NCBI GenBank assembly: GCA_046291875.1
Contig: JBKBSF010000020.1
Coordinates: 22,553-86,552 of the forward strand
DNA from: SKVR01 sp046291875
GTDB lineage: Bacteria > Bacteroidota > Bacteroidia > Bacteroidales > UBA7960
Direction: 5' to 3'
Length of the DNA stretch: 64,000 nt
How positions within the stretch are numbered: position 1 is the stretch's first letter; each line of letters opens with the position of its first letter. This document shows, piece by piece, positions 33,377 through 43,148 of the stretch. The translations under genes were made by a program, and so were the position numbers. Below the pieces are notes generated by a model. The model worked only from the letters and a program-made list of their open reading frames with translations. It was not told the origin of the DNA and ran no database searches.

Positions 33377-36300
33377 ATGCTCAGAGTTTTACTTTTTTTC
33401 ACTTTAGGTTGCCTGCATGCAATGGCCCTGGCACAATTTACCGACGATTTCAGCGATGGTAATTTTACTCAAAACCCTTCATGGGTGGGTACTACCCAAA
33501 AGTTTGTTGTTGAGGATCAGGTTTTGCGTCTCAATGATAATCAGGCAGGAGAAGCCTGGCTGGCCACCCAAAGCAGTGTGCTCCATAATACCCAATGGGA
33601 GTTTTGGGTAAGACTGGCATTTACTCCATCCAACAATAACCATCCTCGTATTTACCTGGTTAGCGATTCGCCCGATCTGCAAGGTCCGCTCAATGGTTAT
33701 TACATCCGTATCGGCAAGGATGGCACCGATAATAAACGGCTTTACTTTTACCGGCAGACTGGCGAAACCTCCACAGAGATTATGGCAGGTGCTACCAACC
33801 TGGCAACTACCACCAACAACCGTATCCGGATCAAGGCAACCCGCGACGCGGTTGGGAATTGGGAGTTCTGGGCTGATCCGGGTGGCGGCACATTGTATCT
33901 TCCGCAAGGGTCGGTAACAGACAATCAGCACACCACAACCCAGTGGTTTGGCGTGCATTGCCGCTACACTGTCAGCAATGCCACGAATTTCTGGTTCGAC
34001 GATTTTTATGTGGGCGACATCATTGCCGACACCACTCCACCGCAGGTAGCCTCTTTACTGGCTACCAGCCCCAATACGCTTTTGGTACAGTTCTCAAAAG
34101 CAGTAGAACCTGCCACTGCTCAAAACGTGAATAATTATTTTGTTAACCAGGGCATCGGGGCGCCTCTTTCTGCCGTAAGAACCCCCGAAAACCCCGACAG
34201 GGTGCTGCTGACCTTCTCAGGCAATTTCGTTGTAGGCACATCTTATACCCTTACAGTGTTAAATATTCAGGATTTTTCCGGCAATGTAATGGCTCCTTTT
34301 ACCGGGAACTTTGCATGGTATGTTCCGGGGCGTTTTGATGTGGTATTCAGTGAGATCATGGCCAACCCCACTCCACAGGTGGGTTTGCCTGCCCACGAAT
34401 ACATTGAACTTTACAATACAACACCTTTTCTGATTAATCTTGAGGGCTGGATCTTTCAGCACGGCACCACCCAGCGTACTTTGCCTGCTGCCAGCATTGC
34501 TCCAGGGGAGTACCTGGTGCTTACACACCCCGGTGCCATCGACGAAATGGAAAGCTTCGGCAATGTGGTTGCCGTGCCCGGATTGTCGTCGACAGCTCTT
34601 ACCAATGCTGGCACAACCCTGATTTTGTACGACAATAATTTCGAAATCGTTTCCTGGGTGACTTATTCCGACCAGTGGTATGGCGACGATAATAAGGCAA
34701 CGGGCGGATGGTCGCTTGAAAAAATTGATCTGTACAATTTTTGCCAGGGGGCTGGAAACTGGACCGCCAGTACGCATCCCAGCGGTGGCACACCAGGGGT
34801 GGCCAACTCTGTATTGGGCTCCAATCCGGATATTACGCCTCCCAGGTTGCTTGGCGTAGCCGTAGAAAATCCGTTGCAGATTACCTTGTATTTCAACGAA
34901 AGCATGGATGAAGAAAGCATAAGCAACCCTCAACTGTTTAACATCAATCATGATGTGGGGCATCCGCTTTCCGTATCACTGAGCGAACCTGATTTCCGCA
35001 TAGCCAATCTGATCCTGGCCAACCCATTGCAAAAGGACCGGGTCTATGAGATCAGTATCGATAGTCAGGTGAGCGATTGCGCCGGAAATGCTCTTGCGGT
35101 AAGGGTTGTTCAATTTGCTGATTATACAGCCCAACGGCACGATATTGTTTTCAATGAGATCATGGCCGATCCAACGCCGGTGGTAGGTTTGCCAGCAGAG
35201 AAGTACCTGGAAGTTTACAATACTACCGATTTTCCGATTCACCTGAGGGGCTGGGCGTTGACTCACAGCACCACGCGCAGAGAATTGCCCTTTGTTTTTG
35301 TGCCGGCGCGTTCTTATGCCGTTATAGCCACAGAGGCGGGAGCGGCCCGTCTGCAGGAGTTTCCTTCGGTTTTTGGGGTGCCTGGCCTGTCTGTCAATTT
35401 TCTTACCATAGGCGGGCTACCCCTGCAGCTCGAAAACCCACAAGGGCAGCTGATTACCTTTGTGCACTATTCTGATCAATGGTATGGCGACCCCTCCAAA
35501 GCCTCAGGTGGATGGTCGCTGGAAAAAATCGACCCCTACAATTTCTGTGCAGGGGCTTCCAACTGGAGGGCGGCTACCCACGAAAGAGGAGGGACACCGG
35601 GTACAGAGAATTCTGTAAGGGCATCCAATCCCGATCAGGTAGCTCCGCATGTGCTCCGGGCAGGGTTCGTATCCGAAACCAGGGTCAGTCTCTTTTTCAG
35701 CGAAACCATGGATGATGTGCTGCTGGCAGACCCGGGGTCATTTGTGCTGAATCAGGGGATGGGCCAACCTGTGCAGGCTATCGTGTTTTCGCCCGAATTT
35801 CGAAGAGTCGATCTTGTATTGCCACAGGCAATGCAACCCGGTCAGGTGTATGAGATTACCGCCAGTAATGTGCTTACCGATTGTGCCGGTAATGCCCTTG
35901 AGGGAAACAGGGCACGGGTGGCAATCCCTCAACCTGCAGATAGCTTCGACATAGTGATCAACGAAATCCTGTTCAATCCTCCTGATCGCGGTGTACGGTA
36001 TATGGAGATCTACAACCGGTCCGACAAAACCATCGATCTGAGCAACTATATGCTTTCATCGAAAGATACATTGGTGCAGGTACTCACCGGCACACGCAAT
36101 ATCACAGAGGAGAGCTGGCTTTTGTTTCCGGGAGATTATGCCGTGCTTACCCCCAACCCCATGGTGGTACAAAGTCAGTTTATGACCCCCAACCCGCTCT
36201 CTTTTATCTCCATGACACTTCCCTCTATGACCAATACGCGAGGTATCGTGGTATTGGCCAGCAAAGGGCAAAGAATCATCGATATGCTGGTTTACGAGGA

Positions 36301-36787
36301 AAATATGCATTACCCTTTACTCGCCACTAAAAAAGGGGTGGCCCTTGAGCGGATCAACTACCACCGACCTACCCAGAGCCGGTCGAACTGGCACTCGGCA
36401 GCACAGAATGTGGGCTTCGGAACCCCCGGATACAAAAACTCGCAGTTCACCTACGACCCCGATGGTGTTGAGGATGTTTTTGAGCTGTATCCGCGGGTAT
36501 TCTCTCCCGACAATGATGGAGTAGACGATGTTCTGAATATTGCATGGGAGCTCGACAGGCCTGGTTTTACTGCCAATGTGGTTGTTTTCGACAGCCGGGG
36601 AAGGCGTATACGCACCCTGGCGCGCAGCGAGCTGCTGGCTGTCCGGGGGGTGATGATCTGGGATGGCGCCACCGACCAGGGCATGAAGGCCGATATGGGT
36701 ATTTACATCGTGCATATTGAATTGTTTAATCCGGAGGGGGTAGTGCGCACCTATCGCAAAACAGCGGTACTGGGAGGTCGGTTATGA
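33377..36787 (+). CDS. Large secreted protein with lamin-tail and Ig-like repeats and a CHU_C/FlgD-like C-terminus
   Basis: 1136 residues. Signal peptide LFFTLGCLHAMALA, cut before Gln20. Residues about 20-215 are a laminin-G-like jelly-roll region. Then alternating modules: Big_5-like Ig domains (about 218-310, 480-585, 755-850, each starting near a TPPQVASL-type segment) and lamin-tail domains (about 315-475, 590-750, 855-1010; openings VVFSEIMANPTPQVG, IVFNEIMADPTPVVG, IVINEILFNP). The end (FSPDNDGVDDVLNI, then DMGIYIVHIELFN) is the gliding-motility/CHU_C-type C-terminal domain associated with type IX secretion in Bacteroidota. It is probably a cell-surface or secreted adhesin-like protein; no enzymatic domain is seen. 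Confidence 0.85.
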   Translation: MLRVLLFFTLGCLHAMALAQFTDDFSDGNFTQNPSWVGTTQKFVVEDQVLRLNDNQAGEAWLATQSSVLHNTQWEFWVRLAFTPSNNNHPRIYLVSDSPDLQGPLNGYYIRIGKDGTDNKRLYFYRQTGETSTEIMAGATNLATTTNNRIRIKATRDAVGNWEFWADPGGGTLYLPQGSVTDNQHTTTQWFGVHCRYTVSNATNFWFDDFYVGDIIADTTPPQVASLLATSPNTLLVQFSKAVEPATAQNVNNYFVNQGIGAPLSAVRTPENPDRVLLTFSGNFVVGTSYTLTVLNIQDFSGNVMAPFTGNFAWYVPGRFDVVFSEIMANPTPQVGLPAHEYIELYNTTPFLINLEGWIFQHGTTQRTLPAASIAPGEYLVLTHPGAIDEMESFGNVVAVPGLSSTALTNAGTTLILYDNNFEIVSWVTYSDQWYGDDNKATGGWSLEKIDLYNFCQGAGNWTASTHPSGGTPGVANSVLGSNPDITPPRLLGVAVENPLQITLYFNESMDEESISNPQLFNINHDVGHPLSVSLSEPDFRIANLILANPLQKDRVYEISIDSQVSDCAGNALAVRVVQFADYTAQRHDIVFNEIMADPTPVVGLPAEKYLEVYNTTDFPIHLRGWALTHSTTRRELPFVFVPARSYAVIATEAGAARLQEFPSVFGVPGLSVNFLTIGGLPLQLENPQGQLITFVHYSDQWYGDPSKASGGWSLEKIDPYNFCAGASNWRAATHERGGTPGTENSVRASNPDQVAPHVLRAGFVSETRVSLFFSETMDDVLLADPGSFVLNQGMGQPVQAIVFSPEFRRVDLVLPQAMQPGQVYEITASNVLTDCAGNALEGNRARVAIPQPADSFDIVINEILFNPPDRGVRYMEIYNRSDKTIDLSNYMLSSKDTLVQVLTGTRNITEESWLLFPGDYAVLTPNPMVVQSQFMTPNPLSFISMTLPSMTNTRGIVVLASKGQRIIDMLVYEENMHYPLLATKKGVALERINYHRPTQSRSNWHSAAQNVGFGTPGYKNSQFTYDPDGVEDVFELYPRVFSPDNDGVDDVLNIAWELDRPGFTANVVVFDSRGRRIRTLARSELLAVRGVMIWDGATDQGMKADMGIYIVHIELFNPEGVVRTYRKTAVLGGRL

Positions 36788-36793
36788 TCTTTG

Positions 36794-37492
36794 TCAGATG
36801 GTCATGGCAAGTGTGGCCATCCAGACCCTTGTGCCTTTAATGGCTTTGAGTTGTTGTGCACAGGCCTCAAGGGTACTGCCGGTGGTAATTACATCATCGA
36901 CCAGTAAAACATTCTTGCTTCTGAACACATTCTCGTCCTTCACTCTGAAAACAGTTTCCACATTCTTCCATCTGTTAAAACGTGCTTTGCGGGTTTGAGT
37001 CTGTGTCTTTTCGGTCTTGATCAGCTGATGGGTAATCAGGGGTTTGCCTGTAACCTGGCTGATGCCCCGGGCTATGACCTCACTTTGGTTGTATCCCCGT
37101 TGGTGTTGCTTACGGGGATGCATTGGAACGGGCACGATCATCTCCACCGGATCCCATAGAGGGTTTTGTCTGATACGGTGCCCCAGCATTCGTCCCAGGT
37201 AGTTGCCCACATCGGTTTTTCCCTTGTATTTAAGCTGATGCATAAGCTTCTGAACTTTTCCTCCCTTTTGAAAATAAAACAGAGCTGTAGCCGTTTCAAT
37301 GTCGACCCGGCCCCAGAAAATCTGGGTGAATTTGTTCTCTCGTTCCTGGTGCAGCTGGGTTTCAGGAAGCTGATGACTGCAAAAACTGCAGATACATTCT
37401 TCATTGCTGATAAGTGCCACATTGCAGGCATAACACAAACGGGGGTAAAACAGCCCGAAAAAATCGCGAAGGTAATGGCCTATAAGGTTCAT
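36794..37492 (-). CDS. ComF-family phosphoribosyltransferase-like protein
   Basis: 232 residues from the ATG at 37492 (MNLIGHYLRDFFGLFYP); the frame is open to a TTG at 37513. An N-terminal zinc ribbon has two Cys pairs (CYAC and CSFC), and the C-terminal half is a PRTase fold with the PRPP-loop VLLVDDVITTGST. VPVPMHPRKQHQRGYNQSE is the other conserved ComF segment. In Gram-positive bacteria and Haemophilus the family is tied to natural DNA uptake; in Bacteroidota its role is uncertain. It is convergent with the lamin-tail gene (6-bp gap). Confidence 0.93.
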   Translation of the reverse strand: MNLIGHYLRDFFGLFYPRLCYACNVALISNEECICSFCSHQLPETQLHQERENKFTQIFWGRVDIETATALFYFQKGGKVQKLMHQLKYKGKTDVGNYLGRMLGHRIRQNPLWDPVEMIVPVPMHPRKQHQRGYNQSEVIARGISQVTGKPLITHQLIKTEKTQTQTRKARFNRWKNVETVFRVKDENVFRSKNVLLVDDVITTGSTLEACAQQLKAIKGTRVWMATLAMTI

Positions 37493-37709
37493 CCTGAGAT
37501 AAATTGTGTGCAAATGAAGTGTTTACCTAAAAATACTATAAATTTGCATGATTTTTAAAAGACACTGGCTTAATTTGCAGAAATGCAGACAGATGGTACA
37601 ACGAAAATAAAGTAGCACGAACAAGAAACCGAATAAGGTTATTTTGCGTAAAATCAATTTGAAGAGAAATACACTATCAATTACAAACCGTTAAACTTGC
37701 TCTTTTAAA

Positions 37710-38651
37710 ATGGAAAGCACAAACAAAACAAATCAACCCAATTCAAAATCCGGTAACATGACAGAAAAGAAAGCCAATGACAGCGTTTACAAAGGGACCA
37801 TCCTTGTACTGGTAATTATCATAGGTGTGCTTACATTCCTGCTGATCACCAGTCGTCAGTCTCTTAAAGATGTATCTTCCGAAAGAACCGTAGCCACCGA
37901 GCTCAATGTAGAGCTGCAGGATGAACTGAATACCCTTCTTGCAGAATATAATGTTGTGAAAATGGAGTACGACAGTGTACTTACCCGCCAGGATAGTATT
38001 ATTCAGGCCAATGCCAGAGAGATTCAGCGATTGATTGAGCAGCAGGGCGATTACCATCGTATCCGTCGCCAGTTGAACCTTTTACGCGAGATCACCCAGA
38101 ACTATGTGCGTGAGATCGACAGCCTGCATACCGAGAACCGTGTGCTTAAAGCCGAGAACATTGAAATGCAGCAGGAGATTCAGCGTGTAACCCGCCAAAC
38201 TACAGAACTGGCCCAAACCAAGCAGGAGCTCGAAGGCAAAGTTGAAATTGCCTCCGCACTGCGAGCTTTCCAGATCAGTGCTACGCCTGTACGTTTAAGG
38301 GGCAGCAACCGGGAAGAAGAGACCGATCGTGCCCGCCGGACCGACCGTATTCGTGTTTGCTTTACTGTAGCAGCCAATCCGGTAGCTCCTTCAGGAAATA
38401 AAAACGCTTTTATAAGAATTGCGGAACCTTCCGGAAATATTCTCCGTATAAGTGATGCAGACCAGTATTCGTTCAGGTATGGCAATGACACCCTGCAGTT
38501 TTCTGTAAGAGGGCAGTTTAACTACCAGAATATGGACCAGCAGGTTTGCCTCTACTGGGATAAGAGAGAAGAGTTTGAACCCGGAATGTACCTTGTTTCG
38601 ATCTTTACCGATAACGACAGAATGGGCGAGACCCAATTCTCTCTGCGATAA
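37710..38651 (+). CDS. Membrane-anchored coiled-coil protein, copy 1 of a tandem paralogous pair
   Basis: 313 residues: a polar N-terminus of about 28 residues, one membrane helix (GTILVLVIIIGVLTFLLI, about 30-47), a long coiled coil (about 50-185) and a C-terminal domain (about 195-313) beginning ATPVRLRGSNREEETDRA and containing RIRVCFTVAANPVAPSGN and QQVCLYW. The domain order and C-terminal motifs match the next gene, so they are paralogues. The orientation suggests a single-pass inner membrane protein with its coil and beta-rich domain in the periplasm. I do not recognise a named family. An alternative start is the ATG at 37758. Confidence 0.75.
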   Translation: MESTNKTNQPNSKSGNMTEKKANDSVYKGTILVLVIIIGVLTFLLITSRQSLKDVSSERTVATELNVELQDELNTLLAEYNVVKMEYDSVLTRQDSIIQANAREIQRLIEQQGDYHRIRRQLNLLREITQNYVREIDSLHTENRVLKAENIEMQQEIQRVTRQTTELAQTKQELEGKVEIASALRAFQISATPVRLRGSNREEETDRARRTDRIRVCFTVAANPVAPSGNKNAFIRIAEPSGNILRISDADQYSFRYGNDTLQFSVRGQFNYQNMDQQVCLYWDKREEFEPGMYLVSIFTDNDRMGETQFSLR

Positions 38652-38701
38652 ATTGAAATGTTTCACTGATCTCTGTTTTACGGAGACCCAAACTTTTAGT
38701 T

Positions 38702-39640
38702 ATGGAAAACAATCTTGATATGAACGGTAATGGCACCAAAAGACGCAGCAGTGGTTCAGGAGTAGTAATCTTTCTCTCCATCCTTGCCATTCTATTAGCC
38801 ATTGGCGCCGCTTTCCTGTTGCGCGAGAACCTTAGTGCACGCTACGAAGCCGAAGCGGCCAAACTGAAGGTAAAAGAGGTTTCCGATGAACGCGATATTC
38901 TGCTTGCACAGCTGGATGAGCTGGAAGCCAAATACGACCTGATGGCTGCCGAGCATAAGGAAATGGAAGATCAGCTCAACGCAGAAAAAAGAAGAGTAAA
39001 CCAGTTGCGCGCCCAGATACGGGGGGGAGGTCCGGTGAGTGGTACCGATGCCAACGTATACCGCCAGAGAATTGAAGAACTCGAACTTCAGCTGGAGGAG
39101 TATCGTCAGCAAATTGATATGCTGCTGGCCGAAAACCTTACTCTCTCAGGAGAAAATGCACAGATCCGTTCAACCCTCAATTTTACCACAGCGCGTAACC
39201 TGGAGCTGGAGGATAAAAACAAGGAGCTGGAAAAAAAGGTAGAGAAAGCCTCGATCCTCACCATCTCTAATCTGGAGTTCACCGCGCTTCGCGAAAGAAG
39301 AAGAGGAGATGAACCCACTACCTCGGCCCGCAGAGCAGACAAAATCAGGGTGTGCTTTACCATCAACCAGAACCTGGTTGCTCCTCCCGGAAACCGGAAT
39401 TTCTACGTGAGAATCATCGATCCTTCCAATCAGGTGCTTTCCACCTCTCCCGACAACACGCTTTTATTTGAGGGCGAAACCATACAGTATTCCATTCTGC
39501 GAACCATCAACTTCCAGAACAACTCCCAGGATGTTTGTGTGATCTGGAATCAAAGCGAACGTTTCCAGAAAGGCTACTACAATGTGGTGGTATTCTGCGA
39601 AGGTGAAGAGGTTGGATATAAACTTTTCCAGCTCGACTAA
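38702..39640 (+). CDS. Membrane-anchored coiled-coil protein, copy 2 of the pair
   Basis: 312 residues with the same plan as copy 1: membrane helix GVVIFLSILAILLAIGAAFLL (about residues 20-40; quoted part is the helix core), coiled coil (about 45-185), and the C-terminal domain with TALRERRRGDEPTTSARR, KIRVCFTINQNLVAPPGN and QDVCVIW. It starts 50 bp after copy 1 and is followed by a strong terminator, so the pair forms one unit. Sequence divergence between the two is large, indicating an old duplication with both copies kept, possibly as a hetero-oligomer (inference). Confidence 0.75.
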   Translation: MENNLDMNGNGTKRRSSGSGVVIFLSILAILLAIGAAFLLRENLSARYEAEAAKLKVKEVSDERDILLAQLDELEAKYDLMAAEHKEMEDQLNAEKRRVNQLRAQIRGGGPVSGTDANVYRQRIEELELQLEEYRQQIDMLLAENLTLSGENAQIRSTLNFTTARNLELEDKNKELEKKVEKASILTISNLEFTALRERRRGDEPTTSARRADKIRVCFTINQNLVAPPGNRNFYVRIIDPSNQVLSTSPDNTLLFEGETIQYSILRTINFQNNSQDVCVIWNQSERFQKGYYNVVVFCEGEEVGYKLFQLD

Positions 39641-39674
39641 AACGTTTTTCCCAAGTGTCTTAAACCATCTCTCT

Positions 39675-39707
39675 CCGGAAGTGCTGTCTTGCACTTCCGG
39701 TTTTTTT
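39675..39707 (+). terminator. Terminator after the paralogous coiled-coil pair
   Basis: CCGGAAGTGC (39675-39684) and GCACTTCCGG (39691-39700) form a 10-bp stem with a 6-nt loop, followed by seven T residues (39701-39707). Confidence 0.95.
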
Positions 39708-39722
39708 GTGCCTCAATTTTAT

Positions 39723-39730
39723 TACTTTTG
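39723..39730 (+). promoter_or_regulatory. -7 element TACTTTTG for pheT
   Basis: TACTTTTG on the plus strand, just beyond the preceding terminator and about 50 bp before the pheT ATG. Confidence 0.65.
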
Positions 39731-39780
39731 TGCTTTTTAAAACCGGACCCCTTATTAGCTGAATTAAAACTGCATATTCC

Positions 39781-42246
39781 ATGAAGATATCTTTCAACTG
39801 GCTGAAAACCTATATCTCCCTCAACGATTCTCCTGAAGTAGTGGCGCAATGGCTCACCGATTGCGGGCTGGAGGTAGAATCGCTCGAAAAGACAGAAACC
39901 ATCAAGGGAGGTCTCAACGGTGTGGTGATAGGAGAGGTGATTTCCTGCAGTCCTCATCCGGATGCTGACCGCCTTACCTTAACCACCGTAAACCTTGGTA
40001 ATGAAGTAGTGCCCATTGTGTGTGGAGCTCCCAATGTTGCCCAGGGGCAAAAAGTGGTGGTAGCTACTGTGGGCACAACACTCTATGCCGCCAACGGAGA
40101 CAGTTTCCAGATCAGGAAAGCTAAAATACGGGGACAGGAATCCATGGGGATGATCTGTGCCGAGGATGAACTGGGGTTGGGTGACAGCCATGACGGAATT
40201 ATGGTACTACCGCCCGATGCAGTGCCCGGCACTCCTGCGCGCGAATACTTCAACATAGAAGACGATTGGTGTATAGAGATCGGGCTAACCCCAAACCGTA
40301 TCGATGCTGCTTCCCATATGGGTGTGGCCCGCGATCTGGCTGCCGTGATCAATCACCTGGAGCCTCATCGCAATATAGCGCTCAACCGCCCTTCGCTCGA
40401 TGCATTCAGGGTAGCTAGCAATGCCACGCCGGTAGAGATCCGGATCGAAGACCCCTCCGCCTGCCCAAGGTATGCTGGCTTATGCATCAGCGGGATAAAG
40501 GTGCAGGAGTCTCCTGATTGGCTCAAAAACAGGCTCTTGGTGATAGGGTTGAAACCCATCAACAATATTGTGGATATAACCAATTTTGTGCTGCACGAAA
40601 CAGGCCAGCCCCTTCACGCATTCGATCTTGCCAAGGTAAAAGGCAACACTGTGGTAGTTAGAAAGCCTGCAGAAGGTACTACCTTTATTACCCTTGATGA
40701 GGAGGAGATAAAACTTACAGGAAATGACCTGATGATCTGCAATGAGGCCGATCCCATGTGTATGGCGGGTATCCTGGGAGGAATAGAATCGGGCGTTTCG
40801 GAAGAAACTACCTCCATTTTCCTGGAAAGTGCCTATTTTGATGCTGCAACCATTCGCAAATCATCAAAACACCACGCAATAAATACGGATGCCTCGTTTC
40901 GTTTTGAGCGTGGTGCCGATCCGCAAATGACCCTCTATGCCCTCAAAAGAGCGGCCATTCTTATTTGTGAGATAGCTGGCGGACAGGTTATGTCGGAGGT
41001 TCTGGATGTTTATCCTGAGCCCGTTCAGCCCCAGAAACTTAAATTTCGGTACAGTGCCGCAGACAAACTCATCGGCAAAGTCATTGACCGCGATACCATT
41101 AAAAAGATACTCGTGGGGCTTGAGATTTCCATTCTGGAGGAGCATGAAGATAGCTTACTGCTTGAGATCCCTCCCTTTAAGGTGGATGTTACTCGCGAAG
41201 CAGATGTGGTGGAGGAGATCCTCCGGATTTACGGCTACAACAATGTAGAGTTGCCCCAGCACCTGCATTCTTCTATTGTATCTTCGCCCAGGCCCGACAA
41301 GGAACGCATCCAGAATATTGCTTCAGATTTTCTCAGCAGTCGTGGCTTTGCAGAGATCATGAATAACTCCCTTACCCGGGCATCCTATTACGAAAATGAC
41401 CTTTTCAAGCCCGAGAGCGTGGTGAAGATACTCAACCCCTTGAGCCAGGATCTGGGCGTAATGCGCCAGACCTTGTTCTTTGGCGGATTGGAAACCCTGG
41501 CCTGGAATCAGAATCGCCGCGTACACGACGCAAAGATCTATGAGTTTGGGAATGTGTATTTCCGCGAACCCGCTACGGGCAACCACCGTGCCGATAAGCT
41601 CGACGGTTACAGGGAGCAGCGCATGCTCGCTCTTTTTATGAGTGGAGATCTTCAGCCCGAAACCTGGTATGCAAAGCAAAAGGCAGCCTCCCTCTTTGAC
41701 CTTAAAGCCGAGGTAATAAACCTGCTTCGCAAGGTGAATGTGGCCACCGAAAATGCTACCATGGAAGAGATACGCTCCGAAGGGTTTTTTGATACCGCAC
41801 TTCGATACAGTATTGGCGGAAAAATCTTGTTTGAAGCCGGAGAAGTGGGCCGAGGGTTCCTGAAAGCATTTGATCTGAAACAAGATGTGTTCTTTGCTTC
41901 GGTAAACTGGGAGCTTGTGCTCGAACTTATTGACAAAAAGCCGGTAGTATATCGCGAAATATCTAAGTTTCCGGAAGTACGAAGGGATCTGGCTCTGCTG
42001 TTGCCTGGCAATACCCGGTTCGAAGAGATCAGGAAACTTGCCTTCGATGCAGAGAGAAAATTACTTAAGAATGTACGCCTGTTTGATATCTACCAGGATG
42101 AAAAAATGGGGAAGGAGCTGAAATCCTATGCTGTAAGTTTTACACTGCAGGATGAAGGTAAAACCCTTACCGATAAAGAAATAGATAAAGCAATGGAGCG
42201 TATCAGCCGTAGCATTTTATCGGCATTGGGTGCTACCATTCGCTAA
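39781..42246 (+). CDS. pheT: Phenylalanyl-tRNA synthetase beta subunit
   Basis: 821 residues, full length. MKISFNWLKTYISL opens the family; residues about 40-150 are the EMAP-type tRNA-binding domain (GVVIGEVISCSPHPDADRL), then B3/B4 editing domains, the B5 domain, the catalytic-like core, and the C-terminal ferredoxin-fold anticodon-binding domain (KFPEVRRDLALLLP to the end). Together with PheS (not in this window) it charges tRNA-Phe. It stands alone, with its own promoter element and the structured terminator at 42262-42360. Confidence 0.98.
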   Translation: MKISFNWLKTYISLNDSPEVVAQWLTDCGLEVESLEKTETIKGGLNGVVIGEVISCSPHPDADRLTLTTVNLGNEVVPIVCGAPNVAQGQKVVVATVGTTLYAANGDSFQIRKAKIRGQESMGMICAEDELGLGDSHDGIMVLPPDAVPGTPAREYFNIEDDWCIEIGLTPNRIDAASHMGVARDLAAVINHLEPHRNIALNRPSLDAFRVASNATPVEIRIEDPSACPRYAGLCISGIKVQESPDWLKNRLLVIGLKPINNIVDITNFVLHETGQPLHAFDLAKVKGNTVVVRKPAEGTTFITLDEEEIKLTGNDLMICNEADPMCMAGILGGIESGVSEETTSIFLESAYFDAATIRKSSKHHAINTDASFRFERGADPQMTLYALKRAAILICEIAGGQVMSEVLDVYPEPVQPQKLKFRYSAADKLIGKVIDRDTIKKILVGLEISILEEHEDSLLLEIPPFKVDVTREADVVEEILRIYGYNNVELPQHLHSSIVSSPRPDKERIQNIASDFLSSRGFAEIMNNSLTRASYYENDLFKPESVVKILNPLSQDLGVMRQTLFFGGLETLAWNQNRRVHDAKIYEFGNVYFREPATGNHRADKLDGYREQRMLALFMSGDLQPETWYAKQKAASLFDLKAEVINLLRKVNVATENATMEEIRSEGFFDTALRYSIGGKILFEAGEVGRGFLKAFDLKQDVFFASVNWELVLELIDKKPVVYREISKFPEVRRDLALLLPGNTRFEEIRKLAFDAERKLLKNVRLFDIYQDEKMGKELKSYAVSFTLQDEGKTLTDKEIDKAMERISRSILSALGATIR

Positions 42247-42261
42247 ACTGCCTTTGACACA

Positions 42262-42360
42262 AAAAGACCGTCTTAAAAGCAAATTATTGTCCTGACGCTG
42301 AGCTCTTCTGAATTTTCCTCAGGGCTCATGGGAGGGGTTCGCTTTTAAGACGGCCTTTTG
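42262..42360. terminator. Long structured bidirectional terminator between pheT and the ABC ATPase gene
   Basis: AGACCGTCTTAAAAGC (42265-42280) and GCTTTTAAGACGGCCT (42341-42356) pair with one G-U or mismatch across a 60-nt loop; T-runs flank both ends, so it can act for both convergent genes. The loop contains a second possible stem (TGAGCTC 42299-42305 with GGGCTCA 42322-42328). Confidence 0.75.
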
Positions 42361-42381
42361 TTATATAATTTGCCGTTTGTA

Positions 42382-43089
42382 TTATTGGCCAGCTACCGAG
42401 GTAAGCGCAAATTCTGTGGTCTTGTCTTCGGTTACGATCTGTCCGTCGAACAGCCTTACAATTCGCTGGGCGTAGGAGGCATCTCGTTGAGAGTGGGTTA
42501 CCATAATTATGGTTGTACCGTTTTTATTAAGCTCCTCCAGGAGGTTCATTACTTCATCTCCATGGGTTGAGTCCAGGTTACCAGTGGGCTCATCGGCAAG
42601 AATAATATGGGGTTTGGCTACCACCGCCCGGCAAACGGCAACACGCTGCTGCTGACCACCTGAAAGCTGCAGGGGGAAGTGGTTTTTGCGGTGCATAATC
42701 TGCATCTGGCCCAACACTTCCTCCACTCTTTTTTTGCGTTCAGAGGAGCTATAGCCCAGGTATATCAGCGGTAACTCCACGTTTTCATAAACACTGAGCT
42801 CGTCGATGAGGTTGAAGTTCTGGAAAACAAAACCAATATTCTTTTTGCGCAGGTTGGCTCTTTGTTTTTCGGAGAAACCCGACACCTCGTTGCCCAGGAA
42901 ATGGTATTCTCCACTGCTGGGGTTGTCAAGAAGGCCCAGTATATTGAGCAGAGTTGATTTGCCGCAGCCCGATGGGCCCATAATGGCTACAAACTCCCCT
43001 TCTTTGATTTCGAACGATACATTGTTCAGTGCAGTGGTTTCCACCTCTTCAGTGCGGAATACCTTCTTAAGGTCTACAGTCTTGATCAT
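42382..43089 (-). CDS. LolD/MacB-type ABC transporter ATP-binding protein
   Basis: 235 residues. The Walker A motif is GPSGCGKST, the ABC signature is LSGGQQQRVAV and the Walker B is IILADEPTGNLDS, all intact; the overall sequence is that of the MacB/LolD/FtsE subgroup, which powers FtsX-like permeases acting on periplasmic substrates. It follows 59 bp after the MacA-like adaptor gene in the same direction. In comparable Bacteroidota clusters one or more FtsX-type permeases come next, but here the operon ends at the pheT terminator, so its membrane partner must be encoded elsewhere or has been lost. Confidence 0.93.
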   Translation of the reverse strand: MIKTVDLKKVFRTEEVETTALNNVSFEIKEGEFVAIMGPSGCGKSTLLNILGLLDNPSSGEYHFLGNEVSGFSEKQRANLRKKNIGFVFQNFNLIDELSVYENVELPLIYLGYSSSERKKRVEEVLGQMQIMHRKNHFPLQLSGGQQQRVAVCRAVVAKPHIILADEPTGNLDSTHGDEVMNLLEELNKNGTTIIMVTHSQRDASYAQRIVRLFDGQIVTEDKTTEFALTSVAGQ

Positions 43090-43148
43090 GGTTGTTTAAT
43101 TTATGTGAAAGGTACTGATTTTTTTAAAATGTATTTTGTGGGATAGGA

